NCBI RefSeq assembly: GCF_001411555.2
Contig: NC_049903.1
Coordinates: 25,370,270-25,434,269 of the forward strand
Length of the DNA: 64,000 nt
Source: Juglans regia
Taxonomy: Eukaryota > Streptophyta > Magnoliopsida > Fagales > Juglandaceae
Direction of reading: 5' to 3'
Numbering within the stretch: the first letter of the stretch is position 1; the number at the start of each line of letters is the position of its first letter. Shown piece after piece: positions 21,562 through 33,570 of the stretch. The notes under the pieces are model-generated. The model had not been told where the DNA came from and did not search any database. It saw only the letters and a list, made by a program, of their open reading frames with translations. The position numbers and the translations under genes are program-made.

Positions 21562-22324
21562 GTAACACCTGGAATGGTAGAAGTTGTAACAGAATCTCCT
21601 GATTCCTGAGAACCATGAATTTAGACAGTTCTATGGTAGAGGATGAATATATTGTACAAGCTCGTTACGATTGTACTGCAGACGCTTTGAAACACACAGC
21701 TTCACTTCTCAGGGAAATTCTAACTAGTATTAGTGAGACTGAAATCGATGTTGCGATCTACCAACCATCCAAGAATCTGAAATTTTGGTGGAACATGGAC
21801 AAATTGTCTAGTTTTTTTGAGCGAGCCACAAAGGCCTCAACTAATGCTAAAGCAACAACAGAAGATTTAGGACTATTACCACCCAAGCCTAAGTAATCCA
21901 TGGGGTCTTTTGGTGTCTGAATCCTGATGGGACATTAGCAATGAAGAGATCAAGAATTTATGATTTTTGTGGTTGTTACTTTTGAGGAACAATATTTTGA
22001 TGGATCCTATGTTTTGGGAATGGTTCAAAATACTCTATCATATTTTGGGAGCTTTTTTGGAAAACACAAACTTATTTTGAAGTGCTTATGCTATATAAAA
22101 GCTTTGGAATATTTGCACTTGCCGATACCATGTGTCTTTATTTTGCCACCATGCATAAGTTAAATAGAAAAAAGAACTTTTTTGCTGCAATTTTTATTGC
22201 ATACTGCTAGATGTTAGGTGTATTGCATCTTAACTATCATGTACGAGGGGTATATATAATTGAGTTATATGTCCCAATGCATTCAGTCACCGTCAAATCC
22301 CAGGTGGGGGCTGGGGGCGTCACA
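21562..22324 (+). repeat. Truncated 3' LTR of the plus-strand element
   Basis: It begins in the right arm of the stem-loop (GGAATGGTAG) and matches 17489-18243 to its end GGGGGCGTCACA at 22324. The left LTR half, present in the 5' LTR, is missing. Confidence 0.75.
21615..21896 (+). CDS. LTR-encoded small ORF, class II (3' LTR copy), longest form
   Basis: 93 codons. Order: M-N-L-D-S-S, V-E-D-E-Y-I-V-Q-A-R-Y, A-D-A-L-K-H-T-A-S-L-L-R-E-I, S-E-T-E-I, F-W-W-N-M-D-K-L, then a tail of A/T/K residues ending P-P-K-P-K. A short peptide, M-V-E-V-V-T-E-S-P-D-S, starts in the stem-loop at 21573 and stops five bases before this ATG. It is mildly acidic to neutral with predicted helix-rich composition; no signal peptide or membrane segment. 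I do not recognise a family. Confidence 0.5.
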   Translation: MNLDSSMVEDEYIVQARYDCTADALKHTASLLREILTSISETEIDVAIYQPSKNLKFWWNMDKLSSFFERATKASTNAKATTEDLGLLPPKPK

Positions 22325-22593
22325 ATGACATACAAGTATGGCAAGAACACAAGAAACAAGTTACAAAGCATATGATAGCAAACAATTTCATAGTCCAATT
22401 GGTTTAACAAGATGCAAGTTCACACAAGACATATGGATATTATCCAAAAGTAAGTTAAAGACCAACTTACAAATCCCAAGATATGCAAAATAACACGATC
22501 AAGCAAGCTAAGAAAATGTAGGTTTAAGTTATTAGAAGTAGTGAAACCACGAAACCTTGATCCAAAGTGTGTGTGTGTGTGTGGCGTGTTAGG
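22325..22593 (-). repeat. Probable minus-strand LTR fragment
   Basis: No coding potential. The phrase around CCAAAAGTAAGTTAAAGAC (22446) resembles the 23873-23905 part of the next LTR. A (GT)n run at 22568-22582 ends just before the next LTR boundary. Confidence 0.35.
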
Positions 22594-25500
22594 TGTGACG
22601 CCCCCAAGTCACTGCTTGGGATGGAACGGAGACTTAGAGCATTAGGACATACAATACATGGTTACATACTCCCATTCATGACAACTAATCCGCAATGCAT
22701 CATAGCATGCAACTAGTAATATGCAATAATCGCAGCGGAATAAGGGTGACTTATAAAAAAATTTATGCCAAAATGAACTAAATATCCCAATAGATCAATT
22801 AACCATCAATAGATGTTGCCTTATTTAAGAGGTCCACATGATAAGGCATGAGTTTAGACATAAAGTAGGAGATAAAATCTCCTTACTATAGATACTACAT
22901 CAAAGTTTCAATTCAATTCTCTCATCCACTCTATGGTGTATCGCAATAAACAGTAATATCCAATCTAGCCTTCGCTCAGGATCAGGCTCATCCTCAACCA
23001 TCTGAAGCCAATGATTCATCTTGTTCCTCATACGCCAGTCCTAACACAACTTCTATCATTCCGGGAGAAATGGTAGTGGGACTACCACAGTGAGATTCCT
23101 TGAAATCTCAATAATTTAAACAACCAATTTGCACAGAGATAAGATATGCATGATTAATGACAAACATGAGATGCATGCAAAAAATTATGTATTTGTCTCC
23201 CATCCGGATTCCTCAATATTTTTCAGAAAAAATTTAATGCACATTTTCTTACAGACAACATTTCTCACTCCATCTTTTCAAAGACATAATATTTCATCCT
23301 TATGAAAGTCATCATTAACATAATGTATGGTATCATTATAGCTCCCTATATGCACTATAAATACTTGCCGGTGACCATAATACAACTTATGATGACACTA
23401 CATATTTGTTTACAGGCATTGTAATCCAATGCATTGGTATCATAACATATCATCATAACGTATGCACCCACTAGTATTAGGTGTCATATACGACTTCACT
23501 CCGGCATGCTTTAAAAAGAATCATTCAAAGTCCGTTGACGGTTCTTTGTCAACGCAAGGGTTACCACTCCATTTTTACTCACTCTGGAGTGAACAAAGGA
23601 GTTCCATTAGGATAATTCTCCATCCTAACGTTTGGGGTCATGACAAAATTTATTTTTATGCTATGCTTGAAAATTGTATTTCATGACATGTGCATATGTA
23701 GTAAACTTCAAGTGAAAATGACATTTATATGCAATATGCTAAAATGGTGAGAAATTTCACATGTCATGTAAGCAAGTAATTAAATGGTCAATGATGTATC
23801 ATATGATGTTTCATGCTCAAATGACTTTTATAATATGAATGTGGCGCTTATACAAGAATTATATAGAAATTATCTAAGAGTAAGTTCGAAACTAACTTAG
23901 AAACTTTTCGTGTACTTAGGAAATTGGTGCCGTTGTAATAATAGTTATTCTAAGTTAAAAATTGTAAACAAAGGAAGATGGTCAGAATCAAAAGGATTCA
24001 AACAATGATATTTATAAAATTGCCCCTACATTTCTCGAAATTTCCAATAAGGCCCTAAATTTTGACTATTTGCATTTTGGTCTCATATTTCACCAATCTT
24101 CGCAAACCTCATATTGTCCATGTTATAAATCAATATGTGACCTTAGAATTTCATAAATCAGTCAACTACTATTCCAAATTCATCCAACCCGTGGCATGCA
24201 ATATGTGGGCCTTTTGTGATTTAAAAAGCCTATAACCTCTATAGATGCATGTGTGATAAAATTTCCTCAAGTAGAAAACCATACATATGATCTTAGGAAC
24301 ATGATTATAACTTAGATTCAAATCACATGGGTTTATCCCAACACTTTTGCATTGAATAACACCAAATCATCATAAAATCTTCAAACTGAGTGCATGCATG
24401 ATGTTTCTAGCTTCTCTTTGTCAATTTGGGTTTTAAAGCCTAAATAAATCATGCTTTATTACTCTCATCTTGATCACAAAGAATTTCTAGATGTTTAACG
24501 CTCATGCTTTGGAAACATAGCCAAGATTTCACAAGATAAACTTCAACCAAGTGTAACTTGAAACATGTTAGATGATCAACATAAGATATTGATTTACAAA
24601 CCTATCATGACATGCTATTTTGCTCAAATTTAAACCTTCAATAAATCTTCCAATATATTAGTAAAATGTGTAAGATCATATGAAGACATGTCATAACTAA
24701 AATTTCATCCCAAAACAATTTATTTAAGCACAACTTCAATCTGAACTAAAATGAATGTCCTCAAGTTAAACCTTATATAACTCAATCAAATCTTCATTCT
24801 CATGCCATGATTCAAGGCCAAACATGCCATTCTAACACCCAAAAAAAGATAGAGTAAGATGGCTTGCCCAAATCGTGGCTTTGAAGGCTCTCAAGAACAA
24901 TTCACTTCAAGAATCTCACACTCAACCACTCGTTTTCACCCTTCTCTCACACTAGGAGAATGCTTGAGGGAGTTGTGTGAGGAAGTGAGGGGGAAAGAGA
25001 AGTATTTATATGACTCAATGTGAGGAGTGGGAGGCAAGGAGGGGCACAGTTTATTGAAATGAAGTGAGTGTGATTGGTGTGAGTGGGTTCTGGAGTGCTT
25101 GAGTGCATTTTTCAGATTTTTCATGGCTTGGTCAGTTGAATAGTGGCCTAAATCTTCCTGATTAAACCTTGTTCAAGTGTAAGAATGTGTCCATAGGTGC
25201 AAAGGGCTTGCATTGGTTCAGAAACTAAAAACAAAACTTCCCTAAGAAGCAAGCCATGGCCAACGGTTTTAGTTCTACAAAGTTGTTCTTATTTTGATCC
25301 CTTTCTTGTTCCATCCTCATGGTCTGATTTGAGGGCATAATTCCCACCATTGATTGGCCTTCCCAAATGGGTAAAGAGGTATGAGTGGTGGTCACTTGAT
25401 TGGATTTGAGCAGAAAATTAAAGAAGGGGTTTGGTTGCACAAGTTTTAGTCAAAGTGTCTTCATCACTATCCCATTTCCCAATCGGTTTGAAGCTCATAG

Positions 25501-26748
25501 AAGGGGGATTAGCAAAACATAAAAATTGTGTGCTTTGAAGCACTTCCTAAGGGTTACATGGGCAGAGGTGATGGTGTGTGGAGGTGGGTATTTTAGGTGC
25601 AGAAAATTCTTGAAAGACAAGGGTACTTGGTTTTGGACAAAACCTCATTTCCTAGGTGAATAGTGGTGATTTTGGCTAGGCTTATGGAATTTTTTTTGCC
25701 AACTCTTAGGTATGATTTAAGGGGATATCATGAGGTTTTAATGGTGCAGAAAACTACTTGAAAAACTTGTGGAAGGGGCATTGGTTTTGGTGGCTTGTTG
25801 AAGGGTTGCATGGTTATGCACCAAGGGTGCCGATTGGTGGGCTATGGTGGCATTGGCATGACATGGGTTAGGTTAATTCTAACCTTTAAGGGTTGTGTAA
25901 GAGTGATACAAAAAAACTACAAAAGAAAAAAAATTCAGATCTAAAATTATGAAGAAGAGAGTTTCAAGAAAACTATGCAAGTCATGATATTTGAGTTACT
26001 ATTCATGGGAGAGATGAATAGTAATCCTTAACTCAAGTTAGAAGCCTTACCATGGTGGAAAGAGAACACTAGGGGCGTGTGGTTGGAGCTTGGGTAAGAT
26101 GGAAACCAACAGTATGGTGTATGTAGGTCCCATTTGGAAGAGTGAAAAGAAATACAAGGTTTGGGCTTCAAGTATTGGGTTCTAATTGGGCCATATGAAC
26201 AAGCATTTGTTGTGGGCCTAGAAGTGGACTTATTCATGGGTCTCATGTCCAGATTTATTAGGCCTTTCCTTGGCCTCAATAGTCCACTAGTTTGGGTCCT
26301 AACTTTGGGACTTTCCTAAATTGGGCCAATAGCCTTGAATCTTACTAAGTTGAGCCCAATAGTCTTATATTTTCTAAGTTGGGCCTAAAGTCTTATGTCT
26401 CCCAAGTTGGGCCTAAGGTCTTAGTGTCTATCCTTAGCCTATCTCATCGTAGTAAGTTAGGGCCTTTATTAAACCACTCTTGGGCCTTCTCCAATCCATC
26501 TATTATTTTAACCAAATCACTTAGCCCATCAAGTTGGTAAGTCTCCCATATGCCATGTGACATTGTTCCATTTGCCTCTTGGCACCTTTCCTCAAAATCT
26601 AATAAAGCACTAACCATTCTCCAATTAATCCTACTAAACCAATCAAGCCCCCAAAAATTTTATTTTTCTTAAGTATCCTAATTGCTACTTAGATAGGGTC
26701 ATGGCTGCTAGGGTCAAGGCCTAAAGAGTTTTTAAGTGGGGTGTGACA
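22594..26748 (-). repeat. Minus-strand long LTR, probably solo
   Basis: 4155 bases between TGTGACGCCCCC (22594) and GGGGTGTGACA (26748), i.e. a TG...CA unit on the minus strand with the usual internal order: terminal block, small ORF, stem-loops (23053-23110), then a long non-coding half. No gag or pol lies inside. The flanking pentamers TTAGG and TTATA do not match, so the insertion history is unclear. A 62-aa frame at 24936-25124 and others have no support. Confidence 0.55.
22900..23031 (-). CDS. LTR-encoded small ORF, class II-like
   Basis: 43 codons on the minus strand: M-R-N-K-M-N-H-W-L-Q-M-V-E-D-E-P-D-P-E-R-R-L-D-W ... to TGA at 22902-22900. The V-E-D-E motif falls where it does in the other class II copies, but the rest is diverged. 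A second frame begins M-I-E-V-V-L in the stem-loop at 23056 and overlaps it. Confidence 0.35.
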   Translation of the reverse strand: MRNKMNHWLQMVEDEPDPERRLDWILLFIAIHHRVDERIELKL

Positions 26749-27188
26749 TTATAGTTTATCCCATTCGGTTTTGGGGTCATTTCTCTACCTTATAACTTTT
26801 CATGTGCTTTGGACCTATGGGGTTGCCCTAGGCCAAATGGTGCCTATGCTCCTATCTCAAAGACTTGGCTTTGGTCTTTTTTAGTGTGCATGGCATGTTT
26901 GTGAGTTGTGCATGGTGATCATTATTCCCATGGCCAAAACTTCATAAAAAGAAAACCCTAGTCTCCCTTGTTCAAACAAGATGGAAACCTAATCACTCGT
27001 TTCTTTCACATGTTTCAGTGAGATGGTGTTCTTTTACTCAAAGCCGAGCCTTCTTCACTCAAGAAAACCCTTTGTGGTTGTGTGTGCTAAAGAGGGTGAG
27101 TGGTGGAAGTTTAGTGGTTCTTACCGTGTGGCTATCCTCCAACGTGACTCATTGCTCCTTTTTCTTCTCCGTGTGTGTGTAGTGTGTT
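26749..27188 (-). repeat. Long-LTR segment, left half of a split copy
   Basis: From 26908 to 27188 it is a close copy of 12455-12751, and the copy resumes at 30164. Bases 26749-26907 have no clear match. No gene is supported. Confidence 0.55.
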
Positions 27189-30163
27189 TGTAATACCCCG
27201 TATTTTTTTATTGTGTAATTTTTTTAGTGAAGGAATATTTTTAGTTAATTTAAATATTGTTTTTCTTGTTTTAAAATGTATAGGATTTTTTGGTTGGATT
27301 TATTTTATAATTCTTAAGTTGTGAAATTTACTTTGATGTGCTTTCTTGATATTAATTAGTGTTCACTTTTAAATTACTCTTTGCTTTAATGAATAATTTT
27401 ATTGTTGAACTTTAATTATTATTAATTTTTTTTTATTTTTTATTTTTTTATTTTTTTCCCCCACACACGTCACTACCCCATGCACGTCTTTCTCTTTTTA
27501 AACTTTAGGATTTTCTTATCACCCATATAAATATACGTTTTCATCTTAGACTTTGAAAACTACCCTGTGCCGTCGCTACCACCAGCCGCAAGAACCACCC
27601 AGCCCCTCCTAGTTCGATGCCAACCTCCATCTCCACGCACGTAAAACCGACGCCCATTCCCTCCACAGTTAACGACCATCATCAAGGCTCAAAGCCTCAC
27701 TGTGCTCCACCATCTCCTTCATGGCCTCAGCTGCTACCACCAGCATCCACCCAATCAACAACAAACCTGACACACCTACTCCTTTCCACAACCTAGTCGT
27801 GGAGAGTGCACCCTTGCAGAAACCGTAGGTCAGATCACCATGAACCACCCCCACAGTCAAAGCTCATTCACAACCAACTCACAACTGCTGGCCAGCCACC
27901 GGATCTAGCCTTGTAACCACCGTGCAAGGAAGCCACCATGTCACCAGCAGTCACACGGTGAACCTCTATTTTTCACCACTAAAAACAGAGCATTTCACAT
28001 ACCGAAACTCCTCCATGCCGGTTGCCTCAGCCTCAAGCAACATCACTGCCCAGCCATCGAGCTCACCACTGTCGACCTCTGCCTAGCCTTTTTGTCTGCT
28101 GCGCGCCGCCTCAAGCTCACGGTGAGCTTCACTCTCTCTCTCTCTCTCTCGTCGAGCTCTCTCTCTGTCTCTCTTTCTTTTCTACGTAAGGTTCCTCTCT
28201 CTCTCTCATCAGCTGGTCTCTCTCTCTAACCAGTGTGCTACCGCCGCCCCCACCTCCGTAAGCAACCGCCCAGCTCGTCGCCTTCGTGCCCTCCATCGCT
28301 CGGTGAGTATGGGTCCATACGAGTATACGAGTTTAAACTGTGATATATGAAATTGTCATTTTCCAAAAGGGTCCTTATGTGTTTTGTTTAAGCCCTAAAA
28401 TACCCTTATATCAGACTGATTATAGGTTTATCATGTTTTGGTTTATATATATTTGTAGGTTTTGTTTTAAAATACGAGTTTTTATAAAGGAAATAGAGAA
28501 AGATTTGAGAAATTATTAGTGATATATATAAATTTTAAGAAGTACATAGTAAGTGCAAAATTTTATTTAGAGATCTTTTAAGAGAAACTAATTAGTCTAT
28601 TTTTATCAAATGAAATTTTTACTTCCTAACTTTTAATCAGTTTTGTTTTAATTATGTTAAGAGAATTTTTTAAACTAGAGATGTATTTTTGTGGCATAGT
28701 TGTATTTAGTATAATATTTTTATGAAATTTAGAAATGACTTAGAGTATAATAGTGAGAGGAATTAAGTGGATATTGATGGTTTTAGAAAATGATGATATT
28801 TTAGGAATTATGAGAATTTTAGGTTTTGTGGATTTAAAATAGGTTCTTTTAGTATTTTAGGTTTAAATATTGAAATAAGTGGTTGATTGAAAATTTTTGG
28901 GAGTTACATGAATTTTTATAGGTGACGAGTGACAATTGTTCAATACTATTATGGAGAATTTCTGAATAGTCAAGGTAAGCGGGGTTCTTATACTAGATTT
29001 TGCATTAAAATAAAATGAGCTGGGGTGATTTTTGGAAAATATACATATTTGATTATGAAAAAAAATTCGAATTACCTTAGTTATTTGTTCTGCATTACTC
29101 ATGAGATTTTGTTTAAGAATAAATTATTTCTGTCATGACTGGTGTAGAGATGAGCTTATTTTTGACATTCTGTTTCTGAACTTTGAAAAAGAGAGTGAAT
29201 ATGAAATTTTGTGTATAAGTTATATTTTTGTAATCTGATTTTGTTCAGTACTCCGTGTTGATAAGATGTGGCACTTGAAAAACCTTTGGCATGGCTTTCT
29301 GATTCTGTTCTGACTCTGATTCCGATTCTGATATGGTGATTCTGATTCTGTTTTGCTCTGATATGTGGCCCTGTCATAGGATATAATAATGACCTCTGGC
29401 CCTGTCACGGGATACAATAGTGACCTCTAGCCCTGTCACGGGATATAGTAGTGACCTCTCGCGCTGTCACGGGATATAATAGTGACCTCTGGCCCTATCA
29501 CGGGATACAATAGTGATCTCTGGCCCACCACGGGATATAATAGTGGTTTTCTGTTCCAAGTTCAATCGCTTTGGTAACATGGTGATTTATGTTCTGCTAG
29601 GCTTTCCGCAGGATGCACAACCCTACCACAAGGGTTAAACATGGTCTCTGTTCTGATATGATGCTTTGATATGATATGATAAGACGAAGATCTTCAGTCA
29701 TCTTATGCCAAAGGAGTATTTGAATAGGAAAAGTTGGTTTCTGAATATGAAATGTTTGAAAAGTCGCTCTGATTTTCTGATAATATGTATTCTTGAGATT
29801 TGCATATTGATATTGAAATGTTTTGTTTATGCATTCTGAACTTTGTCAAAATGCTCATGTTTACACACTAGTATATGTCATCTGCTTACTGAGTTGTTGA
29901 TAACTCACCCCTTACCTCCAATTATTTTTCAGATGATTTTGAATAGTCCAGCTAAGGATCAGGATTATGGAGCATCGGTAAGATGATTATTTAAGCATAG
30001 TGGATTACTCATAGAAGATTTCTGAGAAGTGACAGATTTTATTAAGAGATTTTGTAGTATTCTGATGACGTTATATTTTGGAGTTTATAAATATATTGAT
30101 GAATTGTGAGTTTTAAGTTATAGCAAGTAACTCTTCAATCCCTGTGGGACCGGGGGCGTTACA
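27189..30163 (+). mobile_element. Solo LTR of about 3 kb
   Basis: It begins TGTAATACCCCG and ends GGGGGCGTTACA. The flanking pentamers are GTGTT (27184-27188) and CTGTT (30164-30168), and the uninterrupted site is seen in this window at 12751-12757. No gag, pol or primer-binding site is inside, so it is a solo LTR or an LTR-like non-autonomous element. Inside there is a pyrimidine-rich leader with CT repeats (28131-28220) and a GTGAG-type donor near 28301, a 31-bp minisatellite, a stem-loop TGAGTT/AACTCA (29890-29907), and a 17-codon frame from 29937. Orientation is inferred from this order. Confidence 0.75.
29366..29546 (+). repeat. 31-bp minisatellite within the solo LTR
   Basis: Five complete units of 31 bases plus a partial sixth, each with a TGGCCCTGTCACGGGATA-type core and an ATAGTGACCTC end. 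Units differ by one to four bases. It lies upstream of the LTR stem-loop, where other LTRs here also carry tandem repeats. Confidence 0.8.
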
Positions 30164-30452
30164 CTGTTTGGATGGAAGGAAGGTTGGGTGCGTGTGAGCG
30201 TGTTTGGTTGTTGAGAAAGTGAGGAAAAAAGATGGCTTGCTCTTGCCTAAGGTAGGTGTGTTTGAGTGAGAGTAGAGAAGATGAAACAAATCTAAACATC
30301 ACACAAATAACTGTTGGGCATCCTTTGGGGAGCGTGGGGCATCGGCCCTTTAATGTGGCCCTTATATATCTCTCATTTCCCCCACACACTCAATTTCTCT
30401 TATTATTATTTTCTGACATAGGAAATCTAAAAGTCCAAGTGCATGGGTGTTA
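30164..30452 (-). repeat. Long-LTR segment, right half of the split copy
   Basis: Continues the 12757-13020 homology interrupted at 27188 and ends where the Athila-like LTR begins. The bases TGTTA (30448-30452) would be the left target duplication of that element. Confidence 0.6.
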
Positions 30453-32028
30453 TGCTGAGAATATCTGCAAGTGCACAAAATATTAACAAGTAGTAAAGTG
30501 TTTTAAAGAAAACAAATGTCGAACTCACAGAATTAATTATGCTATTGAGTATTGAAATTTACTAAATTAATTACTATTTGGAAAACCGAAATTTAAAAGA
30601 AATAGATTATCTAAATTAAACTGAAGAAAAGAGCATTAAAATTTAGTTTTTTAAAGATAATAAGAATAGATCTAGAGCGTTTGATTTCACCTAGCAAATC
30701 TCACACAATTTATTCTTCCTTATTATAAAATTTCAATTATCCCTAGTTGATGATAAAAATCCCTAAATTATTCAATATTTTCTCTTGAATAATATTAAAA
30801 ATATCTCCAATTAATAACTTCATATCTCTATGTGAATTTAACTAATTGAAAACTCATTAAGTTCTTTAGATTTTTCTTAAAAATCACACTAATAGCAGTA
30901 AAGAATATCTACTTTTGCTCAATTAACGGTGCTTAGTCCTAGAGCTCTAATCACAAATCACATATTGGTCTCATTGTGATACAATAGATCAAACAATAAT
31001 TAACTAGAAAATTGCAAGCATTATGAACAAGGAATAAACACTCAATCATGGAAATATTAAAAATAAAATAACCTAGAATATAAATTGTGTTTTCAAGACT
31101 AGACTACATCAAAGCAATAGAAAATAAAATTAGTTCATAATAAAACTGAAAAAGAAAAAGGATAGAACTAGTATTCTTCGTTGGAGTTGATTGATGAAGC
31201 ATGCAGCTCCTGCCTCTACTCCCCAAATGCACCTCCTCGAAAGAAAACGTAAAGAATAATTTCTAGACTATTAGATTCTAAAACTCAGACTCCCCTCCTC
31301 TAATTTCGTGCCAATGATATGCTTATATAGGGTAGAAAAAAAATCCTAACATTTTCATGATTCTCGCCTAAAAAATGGCCTAACTTCTAGGACTTATATT
31401 GGTAGCCTCATAAGCACTCCAAGATTCAGAATTTAGAAATCCTTATTAGAGACAAAGTTGTATCCCTTTAATATATATTTCCAACTCATCTAGAATCGCA
31501 TCAATCGGATATGTGAGTAGAAAGTTATGCTTGAAACACTCAAGCATATCTAGTATGTCTCCTAATGTATTCCGAACTTGGACTTCTTGTGGATTCCTTC
31601 TATGATTTATTTCCCTTTTTTTGATCAAAATTACTTTCAAGTCCTTTTGCTAGTTGTTGCCGATAATGTCATTTAGGTTGGTCTTTTAAGTTGGTCGGTT
31701 AGACTGGTCGCCAAATCTAACCGCCCAAAGCCTTCTCGCCAAATCTTCTCACCCCGAAGGTAAAATATCTCGCTCATCACCTAAATGTTGTCGCCAATTC
31801 TGGTCGCTATTGAGTCTCCTCACCTAAATCTCCCTGACTCTCTTCACATCTCGTTGTGTCTCGTCAGTCTGGATTCGTAGTCTCTTCTTTTATACCAAAA
31901 GACTCTCATTCTTTCAAAATATTGAAAACTATATAGAAATAAAATAAAAATAAATAGTATTGAAGGAAAACTAACACTTTTCATAAATAAAAGAGTAATA
32001 AAAATCACATAAAAATCACAACTTATCA
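30453..32028 (-). repeat. 3' LTR of a minus-strand Athila-like element
   Basis: 1576 bases from TGATAAGTTG (reverse strand, starting at 32028) to TCTCAGCA (30453). A purine-rich TTTGGGAGTATT tract immediately precedes it on the minus strand and is the expected polypurine tract. A diverged copy of its first 450 bases is at 1604. No gene inside; the frames listed by size alone are in low-complexity sequence. Confidence 0.75.
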
Positions 32029-33293
32029 AATACTCCCAAACTTAAGCTTTGTTTGCCCTCGAGCAAAGAAAAAATAAGAACAATTAAAACAAGCATTGGT
32101 TTGATTCATAAAATTTATTACCCCAAAGATTGCCTAAAGTTTATGATTTAAAGGAATCATTCAAGATCAATCAAGTCCAAAAGTTAATTCAAAACTCAAT
32201 TCCACTGCATTATTCACCCACACATTCAAGCATACCTATCATTCTCACTTCATCATTAGCTCCTCAGATAGTTTTATGCAAACATGTAAATAAATAATGG
32301 ATTTCTAAACACTCTATATGCTTGCTTTTCAATTCACTCTCCATTAATGTAGAACAAAAACTATAACCAGGGATCAATAGGTCTTTATTAAGTTTGTAAT
32401 GTAAGGCTAGGGATAGGGCTACAAAGAAAATGTAGGATTCAAACAAAACAAGATAACTTAAGTTTGAACACTAACAGAACAAATAGAGCATTCTCACTTC
32501 TAACACAAAAATCTCTTCTCAATCATTGTTAATCTCTCAACATTCTTCTCTTTATTGTACTTTCAAGTATATCTCTCTTTATCCCTCTATTTGGCATGTC
32601 AGACTTTTCTTTCTTTTTCTCTTTTTTTTTTTAATATTGAAAATAAATCAGACATTTTCGATTGCATTTGTGAATGACTTTCGTAGGCCTTTTCTTGTCG
32701 GCCACATAGTAGACGAATTGACTTTTCACACCCCAAAACTTATGATTTTGATTATCTAGCTATAATTAACTTTTCTTCTAGACCTTCTACCTCTCTTGCC
32801 TTTCATGCTCTTGTGAATCTATGACTTTGTGTAAACGTAGTTCTCTTGGAATATAAGGAAATCAATGTTTAAGCTCAAATAGGGTAAGGAATATGAGGTT
32901 TATAAGAAAGAAAAAATATATATAAGGCCAAAATATAATTCAATAAAGCTCAAATGGGTGGCTAGGGATAAACATAATAAACAAGTAAGCTTGAAAGGCT
33001 CAATCATTTTCCCAGTAATATTATTTCTAGGATTTCGTCTCGAGTATAATTAAACAAGTTATAGAGTAAGTTGAGACTGTACAAATTCACAAAATTCACA
33101 TAAAACTTTTCTAGGTATGCAAAACAATTAATGATCATGATAAGCATTCATTGAATATAGAATATATCAATTTAAGTAAGATTAAGTAAATAATTAACAA
33201 CTAGACTGAAGCAATGGAAATTTTTCCTAAAAATTATAATCAATTTAAATCATATTCTTATCATAGGCTTGTTATTCATCAAACCATATTTTT

Positions 33294-33371
<78 letters not shown>

Positions 33372-33570
33372 TTGAAATAAATAAAAGAATTTCCTTTCCC
33401 CCAAACTTAAATATCACATTGTACTCAATGGGAAAGAAGAAGAAAAACTAAAGAAGAGAATGAGAGAAGTTAATATTAAACAAAAACAAAACATAAAAAA
33501 TAAAATAAAATAAAAACTTGGGTTGCCTTCAAAAGCACTTTATTTAAAGTCTATAGCTAGAGATTATCCT
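32029..33570 (-). other. Non-coding 3' region of the Athila-like element
   Basis: About 1.5 kb between integrase and the 3' LTR. Athila-clade elements often carry an env-like ORF here; I see no continuous frame or membrane protein that would support one. It is AT-rich and includes a long (TTA)n microsatellite. Confidence 0.5.
33296..33371 (+). repeat. (ATT)n microsatellite
   Basis: About 23 nearly perfect ATT units, read through as poly-tyrosine in one frame. Likely hypervariable in length. Confidence 0.95.

Noticed and set aside
22589..26753. Perfect target duplication around the 22594-26748 LTR
   Set aside because: The flanks TTAGG and TTATA match at only three of five positions, too weak to claim.
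29366..29546. Regular 31-bp repeats as a CRISPR-like array
   Set aside because: Units are directly contiguous without unique spacers, and the context is a plant LTR; it is a minisatellite.
33269..33451. Frame with a poly-tyrosine tract
   Set aside because: Translation of an (ATT)n microsatellite.
32029..33570. env-like ORF of the Athila-like element
   Set aside because: No continuous frame, signal sequence or membrane segment supports one in this interval.
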